Shown: positions 1 to 7,463 of the stretch, piece after piece
Layout of the letters: each line of letters starts with the position of its first letter
How positions within the stretch are numbered: position 1 is the stretch's first letter
Assembly (NCBI GenBank): GCA_945878495.1
Contig: CAMCTP010000017.1
Location: 1-16,752, forward strand
Origin: Rickettsia typhi
GTDB taxonomy: Bacteria > Pseudomonadota > Alphaproteobacteria > Rickettsiales > Deianiraeaceae
DNA: 16,752 nucleotides
Direction of reading: 5' to 3'
Notes under the pieces: generated by a model
What the model was told of the DNA's origin: nothing
The model's input: only the letters and a program-made list of their open reading frames with translations
Database searches by the model: none
Program-made: the position numbers and the translations under genes

Positions 1-1950
1 TACATCTATAAATTGTATGTCTTCCGAAGATATATTTATAAAGTCACCGTTCGACCTTGCGGCAACTATTTCATCAGTTATTTCAAGTTTTTCCATGTAG
101 CTCTGATTATAGCTACATATCAAACTGTGAGATTCTTTCGTTGCATCAAGATATATTATCTCGTCTGTAATTTTCTTAGATTTTACAACTCTATAAGGAG
201 TTTCTATGAAACCATGTTGATTTATCCTTGCAAAACAAGCTAAATTACTTATCAGACCAATGTTTTGACTATCCGGAGTCTCGACAATACATATACGACC
301 ATAGTGTGTAGGATGAACGTCTCTAACCTCTATTCCAACCCTATCTCTCTCAACACCACCAGGTCCAAGTGCCGATAGTCTTCTTGTGTGACTAAGCTCA
401 GAAAGAGGGTTTGTTTGATCTATCAGCTGAGAAAGCTGAGATGTTAGCATGAAATCTTTTATTGATTTTGATATTTGATTTTGCGTAAATATTTGCGAGG
501 CAATTAACCCAACGCCACTTTGTGCATTAGACATTCTATCCACGGATATCTTGACAACATTTTTCATTGCACTAGATACTATGTTTCCTATTAATTCATC
601 AGCGGTTCTTACCCTTCTATTACTAAGGTGATCAATGTCCTGAATTTCTATTGATGGATTCTTTTTTAGATAAAAAATATGCTTCAATATTGCAAATACG
701 TCGCTCTCAGTTATAGAATTTGACTTTTCATCAGTTCCAAGAATTGAATTTATTTTATATCTACCAACGCTAGATAAATTACATCTAGAGCCATCAAATA
801 TAAAGGATCTTATACTTTGAACAGCAGATTCATTCATGATGCTTATTATCATCTCACTGCGTCTCATCATTTTTAGGAGATTTAATGCATCAGATTCGTG
901 ATCTTGACCATAAAATTCTAGACATTTTATAATCGAATCAGAAAAATCAGAAGACAATATGTTTATTAATTTTGGTATTTGTTGTTCAGCTTTAATAAGA
1001 TCTTTTAGTAAATCGGAAGATATCGAAGATCCAGCGCTAATATCATTTATACTATCAAATAAAAATATATTACCGTTCAACTCATCAACTTTTAGAAGCA
1101 CTTCATCTTTTGATACATCAATTGATCTTTTGTGGGTAATTATTTCTCCAGCTTTTATGATAACATTTTTATTTTTATCATATATATTAAAAGAGAACCT
1201 TGAGCCCTTTATAGCATTTTGATCTATATTTTTGCATTGAATAAAAAACTGATCAGAGTCTTCCAATACGTTAAATTCCATTTCCTGGTAGAAATGACTC
1301 AATAATTTTTCTTTAGATATTCCAATTGCGCTAAAAAAAGACCCAAGTGATATTTTTCTTTTTTTATCTAAAATTACAAACATGTCTTCTTTTGATATAC
1401 CAACTTCAAAGTCTATCCACGTACCGTTGTAAGGTATAATGCTTGCCCTATGCTTTACAGAGCTACCATGACCATCTCTTGTAAATATTAACCCTGGAGA
1501 TCTGTGTATTTGCGATACAACAACCCTTTCAACTCCATTCATAATAAATTTCCCATTGCTATTAATTAACGGTATTTCAAATAAATCTACATCTTGATCA
1601 GATACTGATAGTATAGTTTTTACACCATTTTCATCTCTTGCATAAGATTTGATACGCAATCTTACCTGAACCACAGAGGAATAAGTCAGACCAAGTCTTA
1701 GGCAATCATTTTCTGCAAGATTTCTAAGTTGCTTTATTGAAACATCCAGTAGTTCTATTTCAAAATTTCCAAACAAATCAGATATAGGAAAAAATGATTT
1801 TACAATAGAAAATAGTGAATTTTCATCTCTTGAAAATAAGAAATTTTTGTATGCGGATACCTGAAAACCAAAAACATCTGATATCAAAGACATCATTTTT
1901 TGAGGATAGACAGATACGGAAGATCTAAGATTTGATTTTACAATTCTCAT
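1..1950 (-). CDS. rpoB: RNA polymerase beta subunit, N-terminal half (partial)
   Basis: Beta subunit of RNA polymerase, forming the catalytic core with beta' (rpoC). An uninterrupted frame of 650 codons starts at the ATG at 1950 and runs off the left edge, so about half of a usual ~1340-residue protein is present. Visible landmarks are NGVERVVVSQIHRSPG, IIPYNGTWIDFEV, DIDHLSNRRVRTADEL, the rifampicin region TSQLSQLIDQTNPLSEL (residues about 505-521) and ALGPGGVERDRVGIEVRDVH. Equivalents of E. coli D516, H526, S531 and L533 are kept, while F514 is Leu and N518 is Thr. The usual ETPEGPNIGL loop reads ETPDSQNIGL (residues 557-566). The usual PGDP/PGEP motif before the GRxKxN segment is not recognisable. 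No Shine-Dalgarno sequence precedes the start. The gene follows rplL across a 120-base gap holding a terminator-like hairpin. Identity is certain; the 3' half and rpoC are not in view. Confidence 0.97.
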   Translation of the reverse strand, partial: MRIVKSNLRSSVSVYPQKMMSLISDVFGFQVSAYKNFLFSRDENSLFSIVKSFFPISDLFGNFEIELLDVSIKQLRNLAENDCLRLGLTYSSVVQVRLRIKSYARDENGVKTILSVSDQDVDLFEIPLINSNGKFIMNGVERVVVSQIHRSPGLIFTRDGHGSSVKHRASIIPYNGTWIDFEVGISKEDMFVILDKKRKISLGSFFSAIGISKEKLLSHFYQEMEFNVLEDSDQFFIQCKNIDQNAIKGSRFSFNIYDKNKNVIIKAGEIITHKRSIDVSKDEVLLKVDELNGNIFLFDSINDISAGSSISSDLLKDLIKAEQQIPKLINILSSDFSDSIIKCLEFYGQDHESDALNLLKMMRRSEMIISIMNESAVQSIRSFIFDGSRCNLSSVGRYKINSILGTDEKSNSITESDVFAILKHIFYLKKNPSIEIQDIDHLSNRRVRTADELIGNIVSSAMKNVVKISVDRMSNAQSGVGLIASQIFTQNQISKSIKDFMLTSQLSQLIDQTNPLSELSHTRRLSALGPGGVERDRVGIEVRDVHPTHYGRICIVETPDSQNIGLISNLACFARINQHGFIETPYRVVKSKKITDEIIYLDATKESHSLICSYNQSYMEKLEITDEIVAARSNGDFINISSEDIQFIDV

Positions 1951-1970
1951 ATTAAACAAAATAAAAAGCT

Positions 1971-2005
1971 AAAAAATCGCCAGACTGTTAGTTACGCCTG
2001 GCGAT
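1971..2005 (-). terminator. Intrinsic terminator or attenuator between rplL and rpoB
   Basis: Read on the minus strand, ATCGCCAG (2005-1998) pairs perfectly with CTGGCGAT (1983-1976) across a 14-nt loop and is followed by five more Ts (1975-1971). It is by far the most GC-rich short element in its surroundings. A partial terminator (attenuator) between rplL and rpoB is well known in E. coli, where it lets ribosomal protein transcripts exceed rpoBC transcripts. No convincing separate rpoB promoter is visible in the 20 bases between the T-run and the rpoB start, so partial read-through is the simplest way to transcribe rpoB. Confidence 0.8.
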
Positions 2006-2070
2006 ATAAGTTTGTAACATAGAGATGTCTTGATTTGTGCGGAAATAATGCAGAAATTTTCAATAAAATA

Positions 2071-2442
2071 TTATTTTATCTCAACCTTTGCACCAGCAGC
2101 CTCTATTTTAGACTTAATGTCTTCAGATTCTTGTTTTGATATTCCAGTTTTTATCTCTTTTGGAGCGGAATCAACAAGAGCCTTAGCCTCAGCAAGACCT
2201 AATCCAGTAATAGCTCTAACTTCTTTAATAACATTTATCTTTGATGAACCTGCATCTAATAGAATAATGTCAAAAGAAGTTTTTTCAGCAGCAGCGGAAG
2301 ATGATTCGGATGAAGAAGAAGCAACCTGCTGAGAAGCTGCAGTAACACCCCACTCAGATTCAAGATGTTTTACAAGAGCAAGAATATCTTGCACAGACAT
2401 TGAAGATAGCTTTGATGCCACATCTTGTATATTTTCAGACAT
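2071..2442 (-). CDS. rplL: 50S ribosomal protein bL12 (L7/L12)
   Basis: Stalk protein of the large subunit that recruits and stimulates translational GTPases; it binds the C-terminal tail of uL10 as dimers. The product is 123 residues, normal for the family. The N-terminal dimerisation domain spans about residues 5-35, a flexible hinge about 36-54, and the C-terminal factor-binding domain about 55-123, with the hallmark stretch KINVIKEVRAITGLGLAEAK. The hinge, usually alanine-rich with prolines and lysines, is serine-rich here (ASSSSESSSAAA). The gene lies 24 bases downstream of rplJ with no Shine-Dalgarno sequence, only A/T. It is followed by the rplL-rpoB hairpin. Confidence 0.97.
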   Translation of the reverse strand: MSENIQDVASKLSSMSVQDILALVKHLESEWGVTAASQQVASSSSESSSAAAEKTSFDIILLDAGSSKINVIKEVRAITGLGLAEAKALVDSAPKEIKTGISKQESEDIKSKIEAAGAKVEIK

Positions 2443-2466
2443 AAAAATAAAATAAAAAAAACAGAA

Positions 2467-2964
2467 TTAAGAACGAGAATTTACATAAGACTCTAGAACG
2501 GAAATCATTTTTGATGGAGATGATTGTAAAAGAGATAAAAGTGAAGATTTTAACGACATAAAAGATTTATGATTTAAAGCCACGTTAAAAAGCTCAGAAT
2601 CAAGAATTCCTTCTTTTGAAAAGAAAAAAGAAAATGTAAGAACTTGTTTTAAGCTTGAGTTACCAAGTAAGTTAGAAACTTCAATCAAATTATTTGTTGA
2701 TATCACAAGAGACTGACCAGAAACAATTTTGTTAATTTCTGCAGAAATATTGCTCAATTTATTTGATATGGCAAATTTTAAGCATGAATTTTTTACAACT
2801 CTCATTTTTGATGAAATTTTTTCACCAGAAACTTCTTGTCTTACTTTTGATAGTAGATCTGTCGATACCCCAGAGTATCCAAAAACCAAAAAATAAGAAT
2901 TTGAGTCTATATCATTTGATATATATTGGATAGATTTTTCTTTTTTTATTCTTAATGGCGACAT
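2467..2964 (-). CDS. rplJ: 50S ribosomal protein uL10
   Basis: Base of the ribosomal L7/L12 stalk; its N-terminal domain binds 23S rRNA beside uL11 and its C-terminal helix carries bL12 dimers. The product is 165 residues, the normal length. The conserved RVVKNSCLKFAI segment (about residues 55-66) matches the family's RVVKNTLLxxA core, and the C-terminal helix ends in SPSKMISVLESYVNS. The rest is diverged and serine-rich. In E. coli uL10 represses its own operon by binding the rplJ leader; whether the 14-base rplA-rplJ gap here could fold that way is not evident. Order rplK-rplA-rplJ-rplL is the classical one. Confidence 0.93.
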   Translation of the reverse strand: MSPLRIKKEKSIQYISNDIDSNSYFLVFGYSGVSTDLLSKVRQEVSGEKISSKMRVVKNSCLKFAISNKLSNISAEINKIVSGQSLVISTNNLIEVSNLLGNSSLKQVLTFSFFFSKEGILDSELFNVALNHKSFMSLKSSLLSLLQSSPSKMISVLESYVNSRS

Positions 2965-2978
2965 GTTGAAAATACAAA

Positions 2979-3692
2979 TTAACTAATAAGAACCGATGAC
3001 CCCATCATTGAAGATGACAATCTAATAGATTTTATTAAATTTCCAGAAAATGATTGAGGCTTCAATTGATTTAAACAAGATATTGCATACTCTATATTAG
3101 CTTCAATTTGAGATTCATCACCAAGTATTTTGCCAACAGGTATTTTAGCAAAACCAAATTTATCACTTTTAATTTGAATTAATTTTTGAGACACATCATT
3201 CAAATTCGCAATCATAATTGATTCATCTTTGAATACGGTTCCATATTTTACATTTGGCATTATGCCCCTGATTCCAAGGTTTTTTGCTGCACCAGAAGAT
3301 GCAACGTCTCTCATAGATCCTTCAGTTGCGATACATAGATTATAATTCTTAACATTCAATGAACCAGATGATATTTCTTTTAATGATGATCTATCTATAA
3401 AATCAATGTCAACACCTTCAATTTTTTGTTGATTTTCAAAAGATCCAATTGCTAGTATTCTTCTTTTTACTCCAGATGGAAATGGAAATGTCGCAGATCC
3501 CCTAATTATTTGGTCAGATCTTTTTCCATCAATTCCAAGTTTAACTTCCATCGATATTGTTTCATTAAATTTTGCAGCAAAGCCAGAAGACGCATACTCT
3601 TTTATAAGAGAAACTGCATCTTTAGCGGTCAAAGATTCTTTGGATTTAAACAAAAGTGCTGCAGATTTTAATCTTTTCGGTATTTTTTTCAT
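2979..3692 (-). CDS. rplA: 50S ribosomal protein uL1
   Basis: L1-stalk protein that binds 23S rRNA near the E site. The frame can be extended to a TTG at 3704 overlapping the end of rplK, but the ATG at 3692 gives MKKIPKRLKSAALLFKS, which matches the usual uL1 beginning (MxKxxKRxK), so it is preferred; the product is 237 residues, normal for the family. Conserved features include VKLGIDGKRSDQIIRGSATFP (start about residue 50) and LGIRGIMPNVKYGTV (about 145-160). The start lies 8 bases after the rplK stop with no Shine-Dalgarno sequence, suggesting coupled translation. In many bacteria uL1 represses the rplKA message; no such site was identified here. Confidence 0.95.
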   Translation of the reverse strand: MKKIPKRLKSAALLFKSKESLTAKDAVSLIKEYASSGFAAKFNETISMEVKLGIDGKRSDQIIRGSATFPFPSGVKRRILAIGSFENQQKIEGVDIDFIDRSSLKEISSGSLNVKNYNLCIATEGSMRDVASSGAAKNLGIRGIMPNVKYGTVFKDESIMIANLNDVSQKLIQIKSDKFGFAKIPVGKILGDESQIEANIEYAISCLNQLKPQSFSGNLIKSIRLSSSMMGSSVLIS

Positions 3693-3700
3693 AAATATAA

Positions 3701-4147
3701 TCAATTAACAACAGATATACCAATTGATCTAGCTGTCCCAGATAAACTTCTAACGGCAGATTCAATAGATGCGGCATTCATATCAACCATTTTTATTTTT
3801 GCTATTTCTTCAAGTTTAGATTTTGTTATTGTCGAAACTATTAACTTTCCAGGCTCTTTTGATCCGCTTTTTATCGCAATTGAATTTTTAATCAGGTCAG
3901 ATGATGTTGGCTGAGCACAAACTTTAAATGTAAAAGTTTTGTCTTTTTTATTAACGTATATATATACTATTCTAGGAAGATCTTTCATGTCAAAATCTTT
4001 AGTTTCATCATTAAAAGCTTTACAAAAATTCATTATATTTAAACCCCTTGCACCAAGAATTGAACCAACAGGAGGTGCTGGATTAGCCTTTCCAGGCAAT
4101 AGTCTCATTTTTACCACATCTGATTTTTGAACACCCAAAGAAGACAT
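3701..4147 (-). CDS. rplK: 50S ribosomal protein uL11
   Basis: Component of the GTPase-associated centre that binds 23S rRNA with uL10. The product is 148 residues. The N-terminal proline-rich signature PGKANPAPPVGSILGARG (about residues 18-35) and NIMNFCKAFND are the thiostrepton-region hallmarks, and the C-terminal GTARSIGI segment is also intact. The usual GPALGQ is changed to GSILGA. It heads the rplKAJL operon behind a predicted promoter at 4168-4196. Normally nusG, and often secE, lie immediately upstream; here an RpoH-like sigma gene does. Confidence 0.97.
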   Translation of the reverse strand: MSSLGVQKSDVVKMRLLPGKANPAPPVGSILGARGLNIMNFCKAFNDETKDFDMKDLPRIVYIYVNKKDKTFTFKVCAQPTSSDLIKNSIAIKSGSKEPGKLIVSTITKSKLEEIAKIKMVDMNAASIESAVRSLSGTARSIGISVVN

Positions 4148-4167
4148 TTGTACAACAAAGATAATGT

Positions 4168-4196
4168 TCTATAAACGCTGTTATTTTTAATTGCAA
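4168..4196 (-). promoter_or_regulatory. Candidate sigma-70 promoter of rplKAJL
   Basis: On the minus strand, TTGCAA (4196-4191, four of six consensus bases) is followed by an exact 17-base spacer and TATAGA (4173-4168, four of six). The start of transcription would fall near 4161, giving an untranslated leader of about 14 bases before the rplK ATG. It lies in the only non-coding gap (4148-4211) between the sigma gene and rplK. Each box alone is weak; the spacing and position support the call. Confidence 0.5.
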
Positions 4197-4211
4197 GTGT
4201 TTTTTTAATTT

Positions 4212-4928
4212 TTAGAAATTTTTTTTAATCTTTTCCAAAGTTACAGCAAATATCTGACGCACACGCTCTTTTGATACTCCGTTTTGCATTGAAATTTCAT
4301 CAAGAGTTTGCTCGTCATACACTCTGCTGATAAAAATATCTCTTTCCCTTTGTGGAAGATTATTGACAATCATTTTTATTTTACTTGAAACCATTTCATT
4401 GTCCAGTTCATCAATAAAAGATACTCCGGCTCTGTCAGCCACAGATTCTATGCCATCGGAATAACTATTTTCAGATGCATTATTGTCATATTTTTTTGAT
4501 ACATCAATTAGATTATTCGAAAAATTCCACAAATTTTTAATATATTTTTCTATTGCAGCTTTTATCCACCAAATAGCATATGTAACAAATCTATAACCTT
4601 TTTTATAATCAAATTTATCAGCTGCATGCATTAATGCATAATTACCCTCGGAAATTAAATCTCCAATATCAACTTTTGTTTTTCTAGATAGCTTTGCAGC
4701 AATACTAACAACAACTCTCAAATGAGATAATACAATTTTATGACAAGAATCTTTGTTTCCATTTTCCTTATAATCTTTTGCTAAATTGTACTCCTCATCA
4801 CTTGACAACAATGGTATTGAATTTACATAACTAATGTAAGAAGACAGAGATCCAGAATGGTCTAATGCTAAATCAACACTTTTGAATGATTCGATTTTAT
4901 TGTTAATTTTTTGCAATTTAAATGACAT
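4212..4928 (-). CDS. rpoH: RpoH-like (sigma-32 type) sigma factor, short, region 3 apparently missing
   Basis: Alternative sigma factor that would direct RNA polymerase to promoters, by family the heat-shock type. Residues 28-60 (SLSSYISYVNSIPLLSSDEE) match the RpoH N-terminus. Region 2 covers about 65-133, with LILSHLR-like HKIVLSHLRVVV, DLISEGNYALM and the promoter-melting stretch FVTYAIWWIKAAIEKYI. Region 4 with its helix-turn-helix covers about 178-238 (LPQRERDIFISR, LDEISMQNGVSKERVRQIF). The product is 238 residues against about 285-300 for typical RpoH. The loss is between residues 134 and 178, where the RpoH-box (QRKLFFNLR in E. coli) and the sigma-3 domain should be. The frame extends to a TTG at 4961, but that lies within the predicted promoter, so the ATG at 4928 is chosen. 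RpoH assignment is by similarity of regions 1-2; another group 3 factor is possible. Confidence 0.8.
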   Translation of the reverse strand: MSFKLQKINNKIESFKSVDLALDHSGSLSSYISYVNSIPLLSSDEEYNLAKDYKENGNKDSCHKIVLSHLRVVVSIAAKLSRKTKVDIGDLISEGNYALMHAADKFDYKKGYRFVTYAIWWIKAAIEKYIKNLWNFSNNLIDVSKKYDNNASENSYSDGIESVADRAGVSFIDELDNEMVSSKIKMIVNNLPQRERDIFISRVYDEQTLDEISMQNGVSKERVRQIFAVTLEKIKKNF

Positions 4929-4947
4929 AAAAAAACAAAAATTATAA

Positions 4948-4977
4948 TATATATAACTCAAAAAACATCTTTGTCAA
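4948..4977 (-). promoter_or_regulatory. Candidate sigma-70 promoter of the rpoH-like gene
   Basis: On the minus strand a perfect TTGACA (4977-4972) precedes an alternating TATATATAT stretch that offers a TATATA -10 box at 16- or 18-base spacing (4955-4950 or 4953-4948). Transcription would begin around 4940, only about a dozen bases before the ATG at 4928. It lies between the gltA stop and the sigma gene, so the sigma gene can be transcribed independently of the glmU-tyrS-gltA block. This is the best promoter match in the window. Confidence 0.65.
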
Positions 4978-4991
4978 GCTTTAGCTGTAAA

Positions 4992-6236
4992 TTATTTTTT
5001 AATTACTCTAATTTTTTCACCAATATAAACCTGATCAGGCCTCTGAAGTTTATTTTCACCGGAAACAGCCTCCATCCATTGCGAACACCAACCAACAACT
5101 CTAGACAAAGCAAAAATACAAGTAAAAGCATTTGCCGGTATACCAAGCTTGCTATATATAATACCGGAATAAAAATCCACATTAGGGAATAATTTTCTTG
5201 ATGCAAAATATTCATCTGCAAGAGCAATTCTCTCAATTTCATTTGCAACAGATCCTCTAAAATCAGACTCAACATCCAATTTCATATCATGCATTACGTA
5301 ATCTGCATATCCTTTTAAAACCTTTGCCCTTGGATCATAATTCTTATAAATCCTGTGTCCAAAGCCCATCAATCTAATGCCGTCAACTTTATTTTTTACA
5401 TTTTCAATAAAAGGAGCTACATTGTCGACCGAACCAATAGAGTCTATCATTTTCAACACTGCCTCATTCGCCCCTCCGTGAAGCACACCCCAAAGAGAAG
5501 AAATTGCACCACAAATTCCACCAAACAAATCACAGCCAGTTGAGCAAATCATTCTCATAGTTGAAGTTGAAGCATTTTGTCCATGATCGATATGTAACGA
5601 TAGAATCTTATCAAAACATTCAATTGCCGATTTATCTCCGGAAATTTCGCTACTCATAACCATATTGGCGAATAATTGCGAATATGATAATTTCGAAAAA
5701 TCAGGTGTAAACTCTTTTCCCGTAATTTTGCATATACAAATTGCAACGGCATAAAGCATACTTTTTATCGCATATAATGCTTTTTCTTTATTGCTAGGAA
5801 ATTTTTTAGTTGAAGCACTTGTTGTAACGCCAGAGAAAATAGCCAACAAAATACTCATTGGATGAGAATTTTTTTCAACTATATTTGCAATTTTTAACAT
5901 TCCGTCAATATCAATATCAACTCCATGAAACTCATTCTCAAAATTGCCCTGCTCTGATTCATTTACTGCAAAATCTTCATTTAAAATCATGTACATCGTC
6001 TCCATAAAGGTTTTATTTGTCAAAATGTCCTCAATTTTATAACCTCTATGAACCAAAACACCCGCATCACCATCAATATATGTTATCTTTGATCTGCACG
6101 ATGCTGTATTAACAAAACCCTCATCAATAAATATCTTGTTATATTTTTTTAATAACTCCGATGCTTCAAAACCATCCAATCCTATCGTAGCTTTTGCAAC
6201 CTTACATTCAACTCCGTCAATAATAAATTTTCTCAT
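4992..6236 (-). CDS. gltA: Citrate synthase (type II)
   Basis: Condenses acetyl-CoA and oxaloacetate to citrate, the first step of the TCA cycle, in the cytoplasm. The product is 414 residues, slightly shorter than E. coli GltA (427). All catalytic positions are visible: His253 in WGVLHGGANE, His294 in GFGHRIYKNYDPRA and Asp354 in NVDFYSG. SLHIDHGQNASTSTMR (about 213-228) is the family signature. The C-terminal oxaloacetate/CoA-side motif usually written RPRQLYTG reads RPDQVYIG. It follows tyrS by 11 bases and ends the glmU-tyrS-gltA run. An active enzyme implies at least part of a TCA cycle, common in Rickettsiales-like bacteria. Confidence 0.97.
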   Translation of the reverse strand: MRKFIIDGVECKVAKATIGLDGFEASELLKKYNKIFIDEGFVNTASCRSKITYIDGDAGVLVHRGYKIEDILTNKTFMETMYMILNEDFAVNESEQGNFENEFHGVDIDIDGMLKIANIVEKNSHPMSILLAIFSGVTTSASTKKFPSNKEKALYAIKSMLYAVAICICKITGKEFTPDFSKLSYSQLFANMVMSSEISGDKSAIECFDKILSLHIDHGQNASTSTMRMICSTGCDLFGGICGAISSLWGVLHGGANEAVLKMIDSIGSVDNVAPFIENVKNKVDGIRLMGFGHRIYKNYDPRAKVLKGYADYVMHDMKLDVESDFRGSVANEIERIALADEYFASRKLFPNVDFYSGIIYSKLGIPANAFTCIFALSRVVGWCSQWMEAVSGENKLQRPDQVYIGEKIRVIKK

Positions 6237-6247
6237 AAATTACAAAA

Positions 6248-7450
6248 TCAAACCAACAACAAATTATATATACGCTTTTTTCCTATTTTCAACAAAAATT
6301 TTCCTTTTTTTATCTGCCAAGACTCTGCAATCTTTTCGCCATCAATTGAAACCCCACCATTTTGTATCATTTTTTTACATTCGCCTCTTGATTGAAATAG
6401 CTCAAGATAAAGTAATATTGAAACTATATCATAATTTCCAGATATCTCAAAGCTCAAATCCTGAGTAGCTACTCTGTTTTCAAATTCCATAACCGCCCTA
6501 TTTCTAGCTGAATCTGCCGAATCAATACCATGCGTTATTTTTGTAATTTCATGTGATAATATCTTTTTTTGCTCATTTATTTCCATTTCTGAAATCTTTT
6601 TTACTGCATCAATTGGAAAATCTGTAAATAATAATAAAAACTTCTCAACGTCAGCATCCGCTGTATTTCTAAAATATTGATAAAAATCAAATTCCGACAT
6701 CTTATCTTCATTTATCCATACAGCCCCACTCTCACTTTTGCCCATTTTTTTCCCATCGCTTCTTGTTATTAAATTTAACGTCAAGCCAAATAAATCAGGC
6801 TTTTTTTCACATTTTCTGCCAATTAAATCAATACCTTGAACAATATTTCCCCATTGCTCAGATCCGCCAATCTGCATATTACAGCCATATTCTCGGTTTA
6901 AATGATAAAAATCATAGCCCTGAAGAAGCATATAGCTAAACTCCAAAAAACTCATATGACCATTGTTTTCAAGTCTTGTTTTTACGCTATCCATGGTTAA
7001 CATTTTATTAACGCTAAAATGTACGCCAACATCTCTCAAAAATTCAATATATGAGAAACGACCAATCCAGTCCAAATTATCGACAAAAATCAAATTTTCA
7101 TCCTGATTTATAAACTTTGAAATTGACTTCATGATACCAATTTTATTACTATTAATATCAGCTTCAGTCTGCATTTTACGAGACTCATCTCGCCCAGATG
7201 GATCCCCTATTCTAGTTGTCGCTCCACCAAAAAGTACGATCACCCTATGACCGAATTTGTGAAACATTGAAAGTGTTTTTATCGGTAAAATATGTCCGGC
7301 ATGCAAACTATCAGCCGTACAATCAAAACCGCCATAGACACAAATTTTTTCTCCCGCCATAAGTTTTTGATCCAATAGATCAGGGTTGATTATATCTTTA
7401 ATCACCCCCCTCTCATCTAACTCATTTAACAATTCGCTTTTAAATTTCAT
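6248..7450 (-). CDS. tyrS: Tyrosyl-tRNA synthetase
   Basis: Charges tRNA-Tyr with tyrosine using ATP. The frame can be extended to a TTG at 7504 overlapping glmU, but the ATG at 7450 gives MKFKSELLNELDERG, the usual family start, and a 400-residue product. Class I motifs are in order: Tyr39 and GFDCTADSLHAGH (HIGH-type, His50-His53), YMLLQGYD (173-180, tyrosine binding), QIGGSEQWGN (193-202) and KMGKS (235-239, the KMSKS loop). The C-terminal S4-like RNA-binding domain occupies about 335-400 (SRGECKKMIQNGGVSIDG). It lies 13 bases after glmU, with no Shine-Dalgarno sequence. Confidence 0.96.
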   Translation of the reverse strand: MKFKSELLNELDERGVIKDIINPDLLDQKLMAGEKICVYGGFDCTADSLHAGHILPIKTLSMFHKFGHRVIVLFGGATTRIGDPSGRDESRKMQTEADINSNKIGIMKSISKFINQDENLIFVDNLDWIGRFSYIEFLRDVGVHFSVNKMLTMDSVKTRLENNGHMSFLEFSYMLLQGYDFYHLNREYGCNMQIGGSEQWGNIVQGIDLIGRKCEKKPDLFGLTLNLITRSDGKKMGKSESGAVWINEDKMSEFDFYQYFRNTADADVEKFLLLFTDFPIDAVKKISEMEINEQKKILSHEITKITHGIDSADSARNRAVMEFENRVATQDLSFEISGNYDIVSILLYLELFQSRGECKKMIQNGGVSIDGEKIAESWQIKKGKFLLKIGKKRIYNLLLV

Positions 7451-7463
7451 AAATAAAATAATA

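Noticed and set aside
13..243. A 76-codon plus-strand frame near the left edge
   Set aside because: It is antisense to a continuous, clearly conserved rpoB frame.
1..1950. rpoB as a pseudogene because of its altered motifs
   Set aside because: 650 codons are open without a stop, and most structural motifs are intact; the changes are substitutions only.
2030..2332. A 100-codon plus-strand frame opposite rplL
   Set aside because: It lies entirely antisense to the well-supported rplL and the rplL-rpoB gap, and its product is the mirror of the Ala/Ser-rich hinge with no family likeness.
3693..3704. TTG start for rplA overlapping rplK
   Set aside because: The ATG at 3692 gives the typical uL1 N-terminus; the four extra residues (MIIF) are not part of the family.
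4929..4961. TTG start extending the sigma gene upstream
   Set aside because: It lies inside the predicted promoter, upstream of the likely transcription start, and adds an unrelated aromatic leader.
4992..6236. Methylcitrate synthase instead of citrate synthase
   Set aside because: The GFGHRIYKNYDPRA and SLHIDHGQNASTSTMR forms and the 414-residue length fit type II GltA; no prp genes are nearby.
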